Origin: CAYVMN01 sp043808585
GTDB lineage: Bacteria; Desulfobacterota; DSM-4660; Desulfatiglandales; Desulfatiglandaceae
NCBI GenBank assembly: GCA_043808585.1
Contig: JAZDES010000063.1
Location: forward strand, 1 to 47,126
Direction: 5' to 3'
Length of the DNA stretch: 47,126 bases
Every line of letters begins with the position of its first letter. Position 1 is the first letter of the stretch. Below the pieces are notes generated by a model. The model had not been told where the DNA came from, searched no databases, and was given only the letters and a program-made list of their open reading frames with translations. Positions 17,701-25,521 of the stretch are shown piece after piece. Position numbers and translations under genes: made by a program.

Positions 17701-17817
17701 TCGTAAAAACCCGAAGTTTTTTTGTTAGTCATTCCCGCGAAGGCGGGAATCCAGGAAAACCAATCACTCCTGGACTCCCGCTTTCGCGGGAGTGACGCTC
17801 TAGGAGGCTTTTTACGA
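17701..17817. repeat. Short inverted-repeat element, family 2 copy 1
   Basis: A 117 bp non-coding element between tatA and purM. Its ends are inverted copies of TCGTAAAAA (17701-17709 and 17809-17817), and its interior has two hairpins: CATTCCCGCG-AAGGCGGGAATCCAG and ACTCCCGCTTTCGCGGGAGT. A related copy lies at 22710-22833. The ATTCCCGCGAAGGCGGGAAT core is of the widespread dRS3/REP-like type. Confidence 0.8.
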
Positions 17818-17851
17818 ACGAGGGAGCCGAATCCCCAGGGCCGGACAAAGA

Positions 17852-18910
17852 TCACGGCCCAATAAATTGGACCGGTTCCTCATCTTGGTTCCTTCCTTCA
17901 ACAGTGCCCACAAGATAAGCGGTTTCTCCCATTGCCTTTAGCCTTAAAAGGATTTCACTTGTGTCCTCACCGTTTACCACAACAAGCAGGCCAAGGCCGT
18001 TATTGAAGGTCCGCATCATCTCCCGCTCTGATATCTGCCCCGCCTTTTGTAGGTAGTGGAATATGGGAGGAGGGGACCAACTTGATCTATCGATCACGGC
18101 CTTACAGCGCACCGGAAGCATCCGGGGTGGATTATCAATCAGTCCGCCTCCTGTGATATGGCATATGGCATATATCTGAAAATCCCGTCTCAGGTTACCG
18201 ATGGCCCTGGCGTATATTCGGGTGGGCTCCAGGAGCTCTTCCCCGAGAGTCCTGCCGAAATCCGGTACATAGTCATCCACGGCCATTTTTAGACCCTCAA
18301 AAAAGATCTTCCGGACCAGTGAATACCCGTTGCTGTGAAGCCCGCTTGAGCCGATCCCGATAATCTGGTGGCCGACGGCAATCTCAGAACCATCAAGGAG
18401 CTCTTCATTGTCGGCGAGGCCAACCACAAATCCAGCTAGATCATATTCTCCTTCACGGTAAAATCCGGGCATTTCGGCGGTCTCTCCCCCTATGAGCGAG
18501 CACCTGGCCTCGAGACACCCTGCCGTAATCCCCTTGATGATATCCTGGGCCTTTTCGACATCCAATTTTCCCATAGCCAGATAATCCAGGAAGAAGAGCG
18601 GTGTGGCTCCACCCACCATAATGTCGTTCACGCTCATGGCAACAAGATCAATACCCACAGTATCGTGCTTGTCCATCATGAACGCTATCTTTAATTTTGT
18701 GCCGACACCATCCGTAGAGGCCACGAGCACCGGATTTTTGATATGCTCCAGATTCAATGAATAGGCCCCTGCGAAACCCCCTATATCTGTGATGACCCCT
18801 GACTTAAAGGTCTTGCTGGCAATGGAACGTATGAAAGACACGAGCCTGTTGCCCGCGTCGACATCCACACCGGCCTCGGCATATTTGTCTTTCTTAGGTG
18901 GTTGTTCCAT
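17852..18910 (-). CDS. purM: Phosphoribosylformylglycinamidine cyclo-ligase (AIR synthetase)
   Basis: Fifth step of purine synthesis: ATP-dependent closure of FGAM to AIR. The 352-residue protein shows the PurM landmarks YAEAGVDVDAGNRLV, the STDGVGTKLKIA loop, VNDIMVGGATPLFFLDYLA, SLIGGETAEMPGFY and CHITGGGLIDNPPRMLP. Length is normal. GGATAGGATCCC precedes the start. A strong promoter at 18950-18979 reads into it. The gene is followed by a family 2 repeat element and then tatA. Confidence 0.97.
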   Translation of the reverse strand: MEQPPKKDKYAEAGVDVDAGNRLVSFIRSIASKTFKSGVITDIGGFAGAYSLNLEHIKNPVLVASTDGVGTKLKIAFMMDKHDTVGIDLVAMSVNDIMVGGATPLFFLDYLAMGKLDVEKAQDIIKGITAGCLEARCSLIGGETAEMPGFYREGEYDLAGFVVGLADNEELLDGSEIAVGHQIIGIGSSGLHSNGYSLVRKIFFEGLKMAVDDYVPDFGRTLGEELLEPTRIYARAIGNLRRDFQIYAICHITGGGLIDNPPRMLPVRCKAVIDRSSWSPPPIFHYLQKAGQISEREMMRTFNNGLGLLVVVNGEDTSEILLRLKAMGETAYLVGTVEGRNQDEEPVQFIGP

Positions 18911-18949
18911 GGGATCCTATCCGTTTCAGCTGACTTTCAATCACAACTT

Positions 18950-18979
18950 ATTCTAGTTAGCTTCAGCTATTATTGTCAA
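18950..18979 (-). promoter_or_regulatory. Sigma70 promoter of purM
   Basis: On the minus strand, TTGACA (18979-18974) and TAGAAT (18955-18950) are separated by 18 bp, with the purM start about 40 bp downstream. This is one of the best consensus matches in the window. I saw no PurR box. The rest of 18911-19271 holds only REP-like repeat sequence. Confidence 0.7.
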
Positions 18980-19215
18980 ATCATTTCTCTTGTAACTAAA
19001 ACCATGATCTGCTACTAGCCGTCTATATAGACCAACATCTTAGATATTGAGTCAGATTTTATTACCAGGTTCAGGTGCAACAAAGAGCAGGTACTGGATG
19101 CTGGATAAGATAGAGAATTCTTTGTCTTTTTATCCAAAATCTAGGATTCCCGCTTACGCTTTGCTTCAGATCCCAATGAAATCGGGACTGCGCTCCGACC
19201 AGCATCTAGGATCCA

Positions 19216-19235
19216 GTCCCGCCAAAGTGCGGGAC
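19216..19235. repeat. REP-like hairpin upstream of recG
   Basis: GTCCCGC (19216-19222) and GCGGGAC (19229-19235) form a perfect 7 bp stem. It sits in a 220 bp stretch (about 19050-19270) with other repeat-like pieces, CTGGATGCTGGAT and CCAGCATCTAGGATCC. This stretch is in frame with recG but looks like intergenic repeat debris, not protein. Confidence 0.55.
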
Positions 19236-19271
19236 ATCGCGGGATTTGAGACGAAGCTCCACCAGGGATTG

Positions 19272-21404
19272 ATGATTCTGTCGCCTGCAAACCATCTCAA
19301 AGAACTCCCAACGCTAAAACGGCCTCTAACTGACCTTAAAGGGATTGGCCCAAAGAGGGCGCAACTTCTGGCCGGGAAAGGCGTTCATACCCTCATCGAC
19401 CTTCTGCTTTTCTTGCCCACCCGATATGAGGACCGGAGCAAGGTGTTGGATATTTCCAAGACTACCGCCGGAATCCCGGCACTGGTAAAAGGCACCGTTA
19501 TCTCGGGCGGAGAGGAGAGGTTCTTTCCCACCCGGAGGCGCCTGTTCAGGATAACCATCCAAGATGAAACGGCCCCATTGGAGCTCCTCTGGTTTAACTA
19601 CAGAAAGGCCTATCTTAGCTCCTACGCCGGAAAGGGAAAGACACTCCTGGCCTATGGGGAAATTCGGTTAAATCGTGCCAAGAGGCAGATGATTCACCCT
19701 GATCTCACTATAGTTGATGGCGCCAAGGAGCAAGTATCACTAGGCTTTTATCCTGTCTATCCTACGGTTAAGGGGATTTCAGGACAGGTACTGAGGTCTT
19801 TGATCGGCCAGGCCTTGGAGCAGTGCCAGGAGGCCGTTGTGGAGATCCTTCCCAAAGAGATAGTCCGTCGACTTGGTCTCCCAGGGCTTGGAGAGGCCCT
19901 CAGTCACATTCATTTTCCACCCAATGACTCATCCCTCGATCTCCTCGACAAACGAAGGACAACGGGGCATCTGAGACTCACCTTTGATCATTTTTTCCAG
20001 GTAATGCTCAACATTGTTTTTAGGAAGACTTCATCTGAGGAAAGAACAGGACCAATCCTAACGATCCCGGGTGATATGGAGGCCCGCCTCCGGAACTATT
20101 TCCCTTTCTCACTGACCCAGGACCAGACCCGTGCTATCGGGGAGATCCTAAAGGACCTAAGATCCGGCAGGCCAACGAATCGATTGCTCCAAGGGGATGT
20201 GGGGTGCGGCAAGACGGTTGTGGCTGCCGTTGCCTCATACCTTGCGATCCTCAACGACTGGCAGGTGGCAATAATGGTTCCCACACAGGTTCTGGCCCAA
20301 CAGCACTACGCATATTTCTCTTCTTTGAACAATCGCATGGGATTCCGGCCGGTCATCTTGACCGGCATGCTAAACGAGGCCGATCGCCAGGAGAGATATG
20401 AGAGGATCAGAAATGGGGAATATAATCTGATCGTTGGAACCCATGCCCTTATCCAAGAGGGTCTTTCTTTCGCGAGACTGGGCCTGGTGGTAATCGATGA
20501 GCAGCATCGCTTCGGGGTGAGACAGCGCTCATTACTGGATAAAAAGGGGAAAAACCCTCATCTCTTGGTAATGACGGCAACCCCGATCCCCAGGACCCTT
20601 GCCATGACCGTGTTCGCTGACCTGGATATCTCTACCATCAAAGAATATCCCAAGGGGCACCACCCGGTGAGGACCTTCCTGGCTGATGCAAGCCAAAAGA
20701 GAAAGGTGTTCAATACCCTCCATCAAAGGCTGTCGATGGGAGAGCAAGGCATAGTAATCTGCCCTGTAATCGAAGGACCAGAAGAACAGGACCTGAAAGA
20801 CGTCCTAAAGATGCATGAAAGGCTGTCCAAGCTTTTTGCATCCCGCTTTCATGTCGAACTAATTCACGGCAGACTTTCTCCAGATCAAAAGGATCGAGTG
20901 ATGGAGGGGTTCCGGGAAGGCAGGATAGACCTGCTGGTTGGGACCTCAGTAGTTGAAGTGGGGGTCCATGCGCCAGGGGCCACGGTTATGGTGATTGAGC
21001 ATCCGGAGCGGTTCGGGTTGTCCCAGCTCCACCAGTTGAGGGGCAGGGTGGGAAGGGGTTCTAAGGAGGGCCTTTGCGTGCTCATGCTATCCGAGGGAAT
21101 ATCTCCTGAGGGCATTTCCAGGGTGAAGGTATTGGCTGAGACCAATGACGGCTTTGAGATAGCCGAAAGAGATCTGGAGATGAGGGGGCAAGGGGAGCTT
21201 ATGGGAACGAGGCAGTCTGGCCCAGGTGACCTGGACCTAAGGGCCGTCTTCAGGGAGCCGGAACTCCTCATGGCCGCAAAGCAAGAGGCAGAAAGGATCC
21301 TCAGGGCAGACCCACAACTCCTGCGCCCCGAAAATCTCAGGCTGAGAGATCTGATTATACCTCAGAATATCACCTGGCAGCCGGATGCCTTCTCTCTCGG
21401 ATAA
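19272..21404 (+). CDS. recG: ATP-dependent DNA helicase RecG
   Basis: Remodels stalled replication forks and branched DNA. The N-terminal wedge begins LKRPLTDLKGIGPKRAQLL, then the helicase motifs: GDVGCGKTVVAA (Walker A), VIDEQHRFGVRQR (DEQH box), MTATPIPRTLA, and EHPERFGLSQLHQLRGRVGRG (motif VI), followed by the RecG-specific MRGQGELMGTRQSG. The frame is open back to a TTG at 19047, but those 75 residues come from repeat sequence; ATG 19272 with AGGG upstream gives 710 residues, close to the usual 690-700. The 3' end overlaps the convergent MFS gene by 35 bp. Confidence 0.95.
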   Translation: MILSPANHLKELPTLKRPLTDLKGIGPKRAQLLAGKGVHTLIDLLLFLPTRYEDRSKVLDISKTTAGIPALVKGTVISGGEERFFPTRRRLFRITIQDETAPLELLWFNYRKAYLSSYAGKGKTLLAYGEIRLNRAKRQMIHPDLTIVDGAKEQVSLGFYPVYPTVKGISGQVLRSLIGQALEQCQEAVVEILPKEIVRRLGLPGLGEALSHIHFPPNDSSLDLLDKRRTTGHLRLTFDHFFQVMLNIVFRKTSSEERTGPILTIPGDMEARLRNYFPFSLTQDQTRAIGEILKDLRSGRPTNRLLQGDVGCGKTVVAAVASYLAILNDWQVAIMVPTQVLAQQHYAYFSSLNNRMGFRPVILTGMLNEADRQERYERIRNGEYNLIVGTHALIQEGLSFARLGLVVIDEQHRFGVRQRSLLDKKGKNPHLLVMTATPIPRTLAMTVFADLDISTIKEYPKGHHPVRTFLADASQKRKVFNTLHQRLSMGEQGIVICPVIEGPEEQDLKDVLKMHERLSKLFASRFHVELIHGRLSPDQKDRVMEGFREGRIDLLVGTSVVEVGVHAPGATVMVIEHPERFGLSQLHQLRGRVGRGSKEGLCVLMLSEGISPEGISRVKVLAETNDGFEIAERDLEMRGQGELMGTRQSGPGDLDLRAVFREPELLMAAKQEAERILRADPQLLRPENLRLRDLIIPQNITWQPDAFSLG

Positions 21405-22641
21405 GGATGCTGCAGAGAATGGCTCCGAGGGCCATAAAGGCCGACAAAGTAAAGGCCAACCGATAACTTCCTGTCTTGTCAAAAATAACGCCTCCCGCAT
21501 ATACCCAGATGCCCCCACCCAGATGGTGCACAGTGGCAATAAAGCCTGTCAAAATGCCCACATGAGAGAATCCATAGAGCCTCCCAACAAGAGTGGTCGT
21601 CAGGGGGGCAGTAATAAGAAAGGTGAAACCAAAGAAAAGGGCAAATACATAGAAAGAGAAAGGAGTTTGGTATTTCAGGATCACCAGAAAAAGCAGGAGG
21701 CGCAGGACAAATGTCAGGGCAATGGGAACCTTGTTTCCGATAAGATCTGAGGCAGGTCCGGCAATAAGGAGTCCAGCCAGACTCATCAGCCCATACAAGG
21801 CCAGCATATTGCCAGCCGTGGTTGGGGAAATACCGTAGTCAGTGACAAAGGGTATCAGGTGTGTGGAAACCAAAAAGTCACCGCTGCCACAGACAAACAT
21901 GGTGATGGTGAAGAACCAGAAGGAAGGTGTACGCATCGCCTCCCTCAACCCCAAATCCTTGGGGTTCACGCCTTCGACGCTCAGCCTTTTAGGTTCCGGT
22001 TTTTCGTGATTGCTGGTGTGACCCAGAGGTCTCAGATCAAGATCATCCGGATCGCCCTTAACCACCAAGAGCGCAAGGGAGACGTTTATCGCCAACATAA
22101 TTAATGCGATTAGGAGATAGCACGTCCTCCAGCCATAGTTTAGAACGAAGATGGTAAAAAGCGGGACAAGTGCAAACTGCCCAAAGCAGCTCCCTGAAAG
22201 TGCCAGGCTGATGGCAAGTCCCCGCCGCCTCTCGAACCACTTGCTGGTCAGTGCCGCAATGAGTGGAACGGATGTTCCTCCCATGCCTACGGCTGATAGG
22301 ACACCGTAAAAGACCATAAACTGCCAGAGGGAATCGATGAAAGACATGCTCATGTACCCGGCTGAAAGAAAGGCAGTGGAGATAATGATCACCCATTTAG
22401 GACCATAGCGGTCATAAAACCTGCCGACTATCATGAGCGAGAGAGCAAAGACTGCCATGTTGAGTAAGATCGCCAGAGAAACAGAGCCCCGACTCCATCC
22501 GAATTCAGAGATCAGTGGCTTAAACAGAACTCCGATGGAAAACCGGGCCCCTGAATTGAAGAAGAGGATTAAGCATGAGGCCCCCAGCACGTACCAGCCA
22601 GAAAAGATGTGAAATCCCGCAGACTTCGATCTCATGTGCAT
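21370..22641 (-). CDS. MFS transporter, OxlT/monocarboxylate type
   Basis: Twelve-helix major facilitator with the loop motif GRFYDRYGPKWVI between helices 2 and 3 and a central charged loop (around KGDPDDLDLRPLG). The layout, with WSRGSVSLAI after the first helix and RRGLAISLALSGSCFGQ, matches the oxalate/formate antiporter-like and monocarboxylate group, so a small organic acid is a reasonable substrate guess. The frame reaches 22743, but the first 34 residues read through family 2 repeat DNA; ATG 22641 or 22635 is the likely start (423 or 421 residues). It is divergent from the XRE-cupin/ortAB genes and overlaps recG's 3' end. Confidence 0.88.
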   Translation of the reverse strand: MHMRSKSAGFHIFSGWYVLGASCLILFFNSGARFSIGVLFKPLISEFGWSRGSVSLAILLNMAVFALSLMIVGRFYDRYGPKWVIIISTAFLSAGYMSMSFIDSLWQFMVFYGVLSAVGMGGTSVPLIAALTSKWFERRRGLAISLALSGSCFGQFALVPLFTIFVLNYGWRTCYLLIALIMLAINVSLALLVVKGDPDDLDLRPLGHTSNHEKPEPKRLSVEGVNPKDLGLREAMRTPSFWFFTITMFVCGSGDFLVSTHLIPFVTDYGISPTTAGNMLALYGLMSLAGLLIAGPASDLIGNKVPIALTFVLRLLLFLVILKYQTPFSFYVFALFFGFTFLITAPLTTTLVGRLYGFSHVGILTGFIATVHHLGGGIWVYAGGVIFDKTGSYRLAFTLSAFMALGAILCSILIRERRHPAAR

Positions 22642-22709
22642 ATCGTCTTTCTTGTCTCGGCAGACGGCCTTCAAGATCTTCCTTTCAAAGATAATAAAAT
22701 CTGACGATC

Positions 22710-22833
22710 TCGTAAAAAGTCCGAAATGACCCGTTTTCGTCATTCCCGCGAAGGCGGGAATCCAGTAATCCCGCCTACCGCGGGACTGGACCCCCGCCTT
22801 CGCGGGGGTGACGGTCTTGGGGACCTTTTACGA
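22710..22833. repeat. Short inverted-repeat element, family 2 copy 2
   Basis: A 124 bp copy of the element at 17701-17817. The ends are TCGTAAAAAG (from 22710) and CTTTTACGA (to 22833); inside are the same CATTCCCGCGAAGGCGGGAAT hairpin and a second one, CCCCCGCCTTCGCGGGGG. It lies upstream of the MFS gene and creates a false N-terminal extension of that frame. Confidence 0.8.
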
Positions 22834-22915
22834 AACCATCAATTCTGAAATCGGTTTATAATCTGAATCTTCTCAATCTGCTTGGATTTGATCAATTAAA
22901 ATCCCTTTTAGGAAA

Positions 22916-22934
22916 ATTTCAGTATAACTGAAAT
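22916..22934. promoter_or_regulatory. Palindromic operator candidate ATTTCAGT-ATA-ACTGAAAT
   Basis: Two perfect 8 bp arms separated by three bases lie in the AT-rich divergent region between the MFS gene and the XRE-cupin regulator. A second ATTTCAGT half-site is at about 23172, just before the regulator's start. Placement and symmetry fit autoregulation by the XRE protein, but this is inference. Confidence 0.45.
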
Positions 22935-23000
22935 AAAACAATTAATCATATCAATATGTTTTAGTGGTAAATGAAATATTTTTTAGTATGTGAAAAGTCC

Positions 23001-23028
23001 TTGACAAGATTCCAGGCATATTTAAAAA
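23001..23028 (+). promoter_or_regulatory. Candidate promoter of the XRE-ortAB genes
   Basis: TTGACA (23001-23006) is followed after 16 bp by TAAAAA (23023-23028). It would give a leader of about 165 nt before the regulator start. The leader holds a perfect palindrome TCCTTTA-T-TAAAGGA (23059-23073). The -10 box is only a partial match. Confidence 0.4.
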
Positions 23029-23058
23029 TGACTTGGGTCGCAGCTGCCATGCCTTTTA

Positions 23059-23073
23059 TCCTTTATTAAAGGA
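23059..23073. promoter_or_regulatory. Palindrome TCCTTTA-T-TAAAGGA
   Basis: Perfect 7 bp arms around one base, in the leader of the XRE-cupin gene. It may be a second operator or a small RNA hairpin; function not shown. Confidence 0.35.
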
Positions 23074-23200
23074 CTAGCGATCCGCTTTTCTCATAATTTC
23101 AATAAGCTATGTAGGTTATCGGTAGTTCACTCCGCATCGTTTGGAAAGACCGATCAATCATAGTCCTCAATTTCAGTAATATTTAAATTTTGAGGGATCA

Positions 23201-23761
23201 ATGAACGATCCATCTGCCCTATTCAGGGGCTCAATAATCCGGAGAACAAGAAAAACACAAAAAATGACCCTCAAGAATCTCGCCCAGGATACCGGCCTGA
23301 GCCTTAGCTTTATAAGCCAGGTGGAAAGGGGCCTGACAAACCCATCCATCAATTCGCTCCGCAGGATAGCCCTTGTCCTGGGGATCCCTCTGAGCTCTTT
23401 TTTTGAAGAGGGGTACTCAGCCAATGGCCCGGTAGTACGAAAGCATGAACGGAGGATTCTGGTCAATACTGACTCGCGCCTCACCTACCAACTGCTCTCT
23501 CTAAACCAAAACCGCCGAATTGAATTCCTGCTCACCAGGCTTGAAGTGGGAGGCATCAGTGCAGAATATCCCATGGCCCACAAAGGAGAGGAGGCTGCGC
23601 TTATTCTTCAAGGGGAATGCATGATCGAGCTCGGAAATGAAACCTACGATCTGGAAGAGGGGGATTCCATATACATAACTGAAAATACCCCCCATAGAAT
23701 TAGGAACACCGGAAGTCTTCCTTTGACAATCGTTTCAGCCATATCACCCCCCGGTTTTTGA
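23201..23761 (+). CDS. XRE-family transcriptional regulator with C-terminal cupin
   Basis: A 186-residue regulator with a helix-turn-helix at residues 8-65 (TLKNLAQDTGLSLSFISQVE is the recognition region) and a small cupin barrel at about 105-180 (AHKGEEAALILQGE, then YDLEEGDSIYITENTPHRI). Regulators of this design sense small metabolites and commonly control adjacent amino-acid or polyamine catabolism genes. It starts 17 bp upstream of ortA and is probably in the same transcript, so it likely regulates ortAB and perhaps the divergent MFS gene. The ligand is unknown. Confidence 0.92.
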   Translation: MNDPSALFRGSIIRRTRKTQKMTLKNLAQDTGLSLSFISQVERGLTNPSINSLRRIALVLGIPLSSFFEEGYSANGPVVRKHERRILVNTDSRLTYQLLSLNQNRRIEFLLTRLEVGGISAEYPMAHKGEEAALILQGECMIELGNETYDLEEGDSIYITENTPHRIRNTGSLPLTIVSAISPPGF

Positions 23762-23778
23762 AAGAGGAGCAATGATCC

Positions 23779-24099
23779 ATGTCTGATGCAAAAAGAGGTG
23801 ATTTCGTCCAGGTCCATACTGTAGTCCTTCAACCATCTGACCGGGCAGGCAACCTCCCCTCTTCAACGAAGTCCGTACCCTATGAATGCTGGATCAAGGG
23901 CTTTCTGGTGGACGAGGCTGCCATGAAAGGGGATCAGGTGACGGTTGAGACCTTCATAGGTAGGAATCTAAAGGGAATTCTTTATGAGGTAAACCCCAGA
24001 TACAGGCACGATTTTGGAGAGCCTCAAGGGGAGATCCTATCCATCGGGAATGAGGCAAGGAAGCTTATAGGACAGAAGGGGCGTGTTGGCAAGGGGTAA
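23779..24099 (+). CDS. ortA: 2-amino-4-oxopentanoate thiolase, subunit OrtA
   Basis: Small subunit of the enzyme that cleaves 2-amino-4-oxopentanoate with CoA to alanine and acetyl-CoA, the last step of anaerobic ornithine degradation. The 106-residue protein follows the family pattern: KRGDFVQVHTVVLQPSDRA, a VPYECWIKGFLVDEA segment, GDQVTVETFIGR and VNPRYRHDFGEPQGEILSIG. GAGGAG precedes the start by 9 bases. ortB starts 6 bp after its stop. None of the other ornithine pathway genes (aminomutase OraSE, ornithine racemase, Ord dehydrogenase) is in the window. Confidence 0.88.
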   Translation: MSDAKRGDFVQVHTVVLQPSDRAGNLPSSTKSVPYECWIKGFLVDEAAMKGDQVTVETFIGRNLKGILYEVNPRYRHDFGEPQGEILSIGNEARKLIGQKGRVGKG

Positions 24100-24105
24100 C
24101 AGGTA

Positions 24106-25521
24106 ATGGGCAGCAGTTATTCAGAAGTGATGGCCAGGAAAAGGGATATCCTGGCCGGGGCAACCGGAATTGATTATGGAAAATTCGAAAGGTCACCCAT
24201 AACCTTCGATTATGAAGGGCTCATAAATTCCTGCGAATATTCCCTTGAAGATGTGGAGAAGATCTTCCTTGAGACCGGTGTGGGAAAGACCCCCTTAATT
24301 GAATTAAGAAATCTGACCGAACTTGTCAGATCAATTTCCCCCCCTGGAAAAGGGGCGAGGATTTTCGTTAAGGATGAGGCCGCCAATCCGAGTGGGAGCT
24401 TCAAAGACCGGCGGGCAGCCTTGTCCGTGTACCACGCCAAGAAGCTGGGATACGAAGGCGTTGTGGCCGCCAGTTCTGGAAATTACGGTGCTGCGGTTGC
24501 CTCTCAGGCCGCAAAGCGCGGTCTCAAGGCCATTATACTTCAGGAAGTTTACGACAGCCGGAAGGTCGGCCAGCCGGAGATCCTGGAAAAGACAAGGGCC
24601 TGTGAGGCCTACGGCGCAGAAGTATGGCAGCTCACCGTTGGCCCGGAGTTGTTCTATATCATGCTCCGGGTATTGGAGGATACAGGGTTTTTTAGCGCTT
24701 CCCTCTACGTGCCTACAAGCGTTTTGGGAATTGAGACGCTTGGATACGAGGTTGCAGTTCAGGTCTTTGAGAGAGAGGGCCGATTCCCCGATATGGTGCT
24801 GATTACCCACGCAGGGGGAGGGAACGTGACAGGAACGGCACGTGGCCTGATAAAGGCAGGAAGCCATGACACGCTTGTGGTGGGCGTCTCGGTAGATCTC
24901 CGTGGCCTCCATATGGCCAGTGATCTTGATTTCAATAGAAAGTCGTTTACCACCGGGCATACCGGCTTTGGCATACCCTTTCTCACATGGCCCGACAGGA
25001 CCGATGTCCCCAGAAACTGTGCACGGGGGCTTCGTTACCTGGATCGATATGTCCTGGTCAGCCAGGGCGAGGTGTTCTATACAACGGAGCTACTGGCCAA
25101 GCTGGAGGGTATGGAAAGGGGGCCTGCAGGAAACACCTCTTTGGCCGGGGCTATCGCAATTGCTCGAGAAATGGACAGGGATCAGATCCTGGTTGTTCAG
25201 GAAACAGAATATACGGCTGCCGGAAAACTGCCATCATCACAACTCACCTTTGCACGAGAGAACGGGATCGAGGTAAGGAGAGGAAATCCTCAGGACAATA
25301 TTCCCGGGAAGACAATAGTCATTCCTGAAGAGGCCAGTCAGATGAGAGTGGAAGAAACAGATATGCAGAAGATCCGTCTCTCATACGTGGAAAATGCCGT
25401 CAAGATGGCAGAAGGCTATCTCCCCACGAACGAAGACCATATGTTTCTGGCCGAGGATTCAAAGAGCTCGCTTGAATTTGTCCGTGAGGTCATGGAGTCC
25501 CTCAGGATAAAGGCGACGTAA
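24106..25521 (+). CDS. ortB: 2-amino-4-oxopentanoate thiolase, subunit OrtB (PLP-dependent)
   Basis: Catalytic PLP subunit, fold type II (threonine synthase-like). The PLP lysine is K100 in NPSGSFKDRRA; SSGNYGAAVASQAA (123-136) and the phosphate loop THAGGGNVTGTARG (234-247) are present. At 471 residues it is the usual family length. The PLP architecture alone would fit threonine synthase, but the adjacent OrtA and the length favour OrtB. The TAA stop (25519-25521) falls inside the first bases (GTAATAG) of MITE copy B, so the element has replaced or supplied the native stop. Confidence 0.88.
   Translation: MGSSYSEVMARKRDILAGATGIDYGKFERSPITFDYEGLINSCEYSLEDVEKIFLETGVGKTPLIELRNLTELVRSISPPGKGARIFVKDEAANPSGSFKDRRAALSVYHAKKLGYEGVVAASSGNYGAAVASQAAKRGLKAIILQEVYDSRKVGQPEILEKTRACEAYGAEVWQLTVGPELFYIMLRVLEDTGFFSASLYVPTSVLGIETLGYEVAVQVFEREGRFPDMVLITHAGGGNVTGTARGLIKAGSHDTLVVGVSVDLRGLHMASDLDFNRKSFTTGHTGFGIPFLTWPDRTDVPRNCARGLRYLDRYVLVSQGEVFYTTELLAKLEGMERGPAGNTSLAGAIAIAREMDRDQILVVQETEYTAAGKLPSSQLTFARENGIEVRRGNPQDNIPGKTIVIPEEASQMRVEETDMQKIRLSYVENAVKMAEGYLPTNEDHMFLAEDSKSSLEFVREVMESLRIKAT

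Noticed and set aside
22834..23200. CRISPR or tandem repeats in the AT-rich divergent region
   Set aside because: Only isolated palindromes are present, with no regular repeat-spacer pattern here or elsewhere in the window.
24331..24960. Minus-strand frame of 209 codons opposite ortB
   Set aside because: Antisense shadow of ortB, no family resemblance.
24106..25521. Threonine synthase as the identity of the PLP enzyme
   Set aside because: The fold matches, but the adjacent OrtA, the length and the start region fit OrtB.
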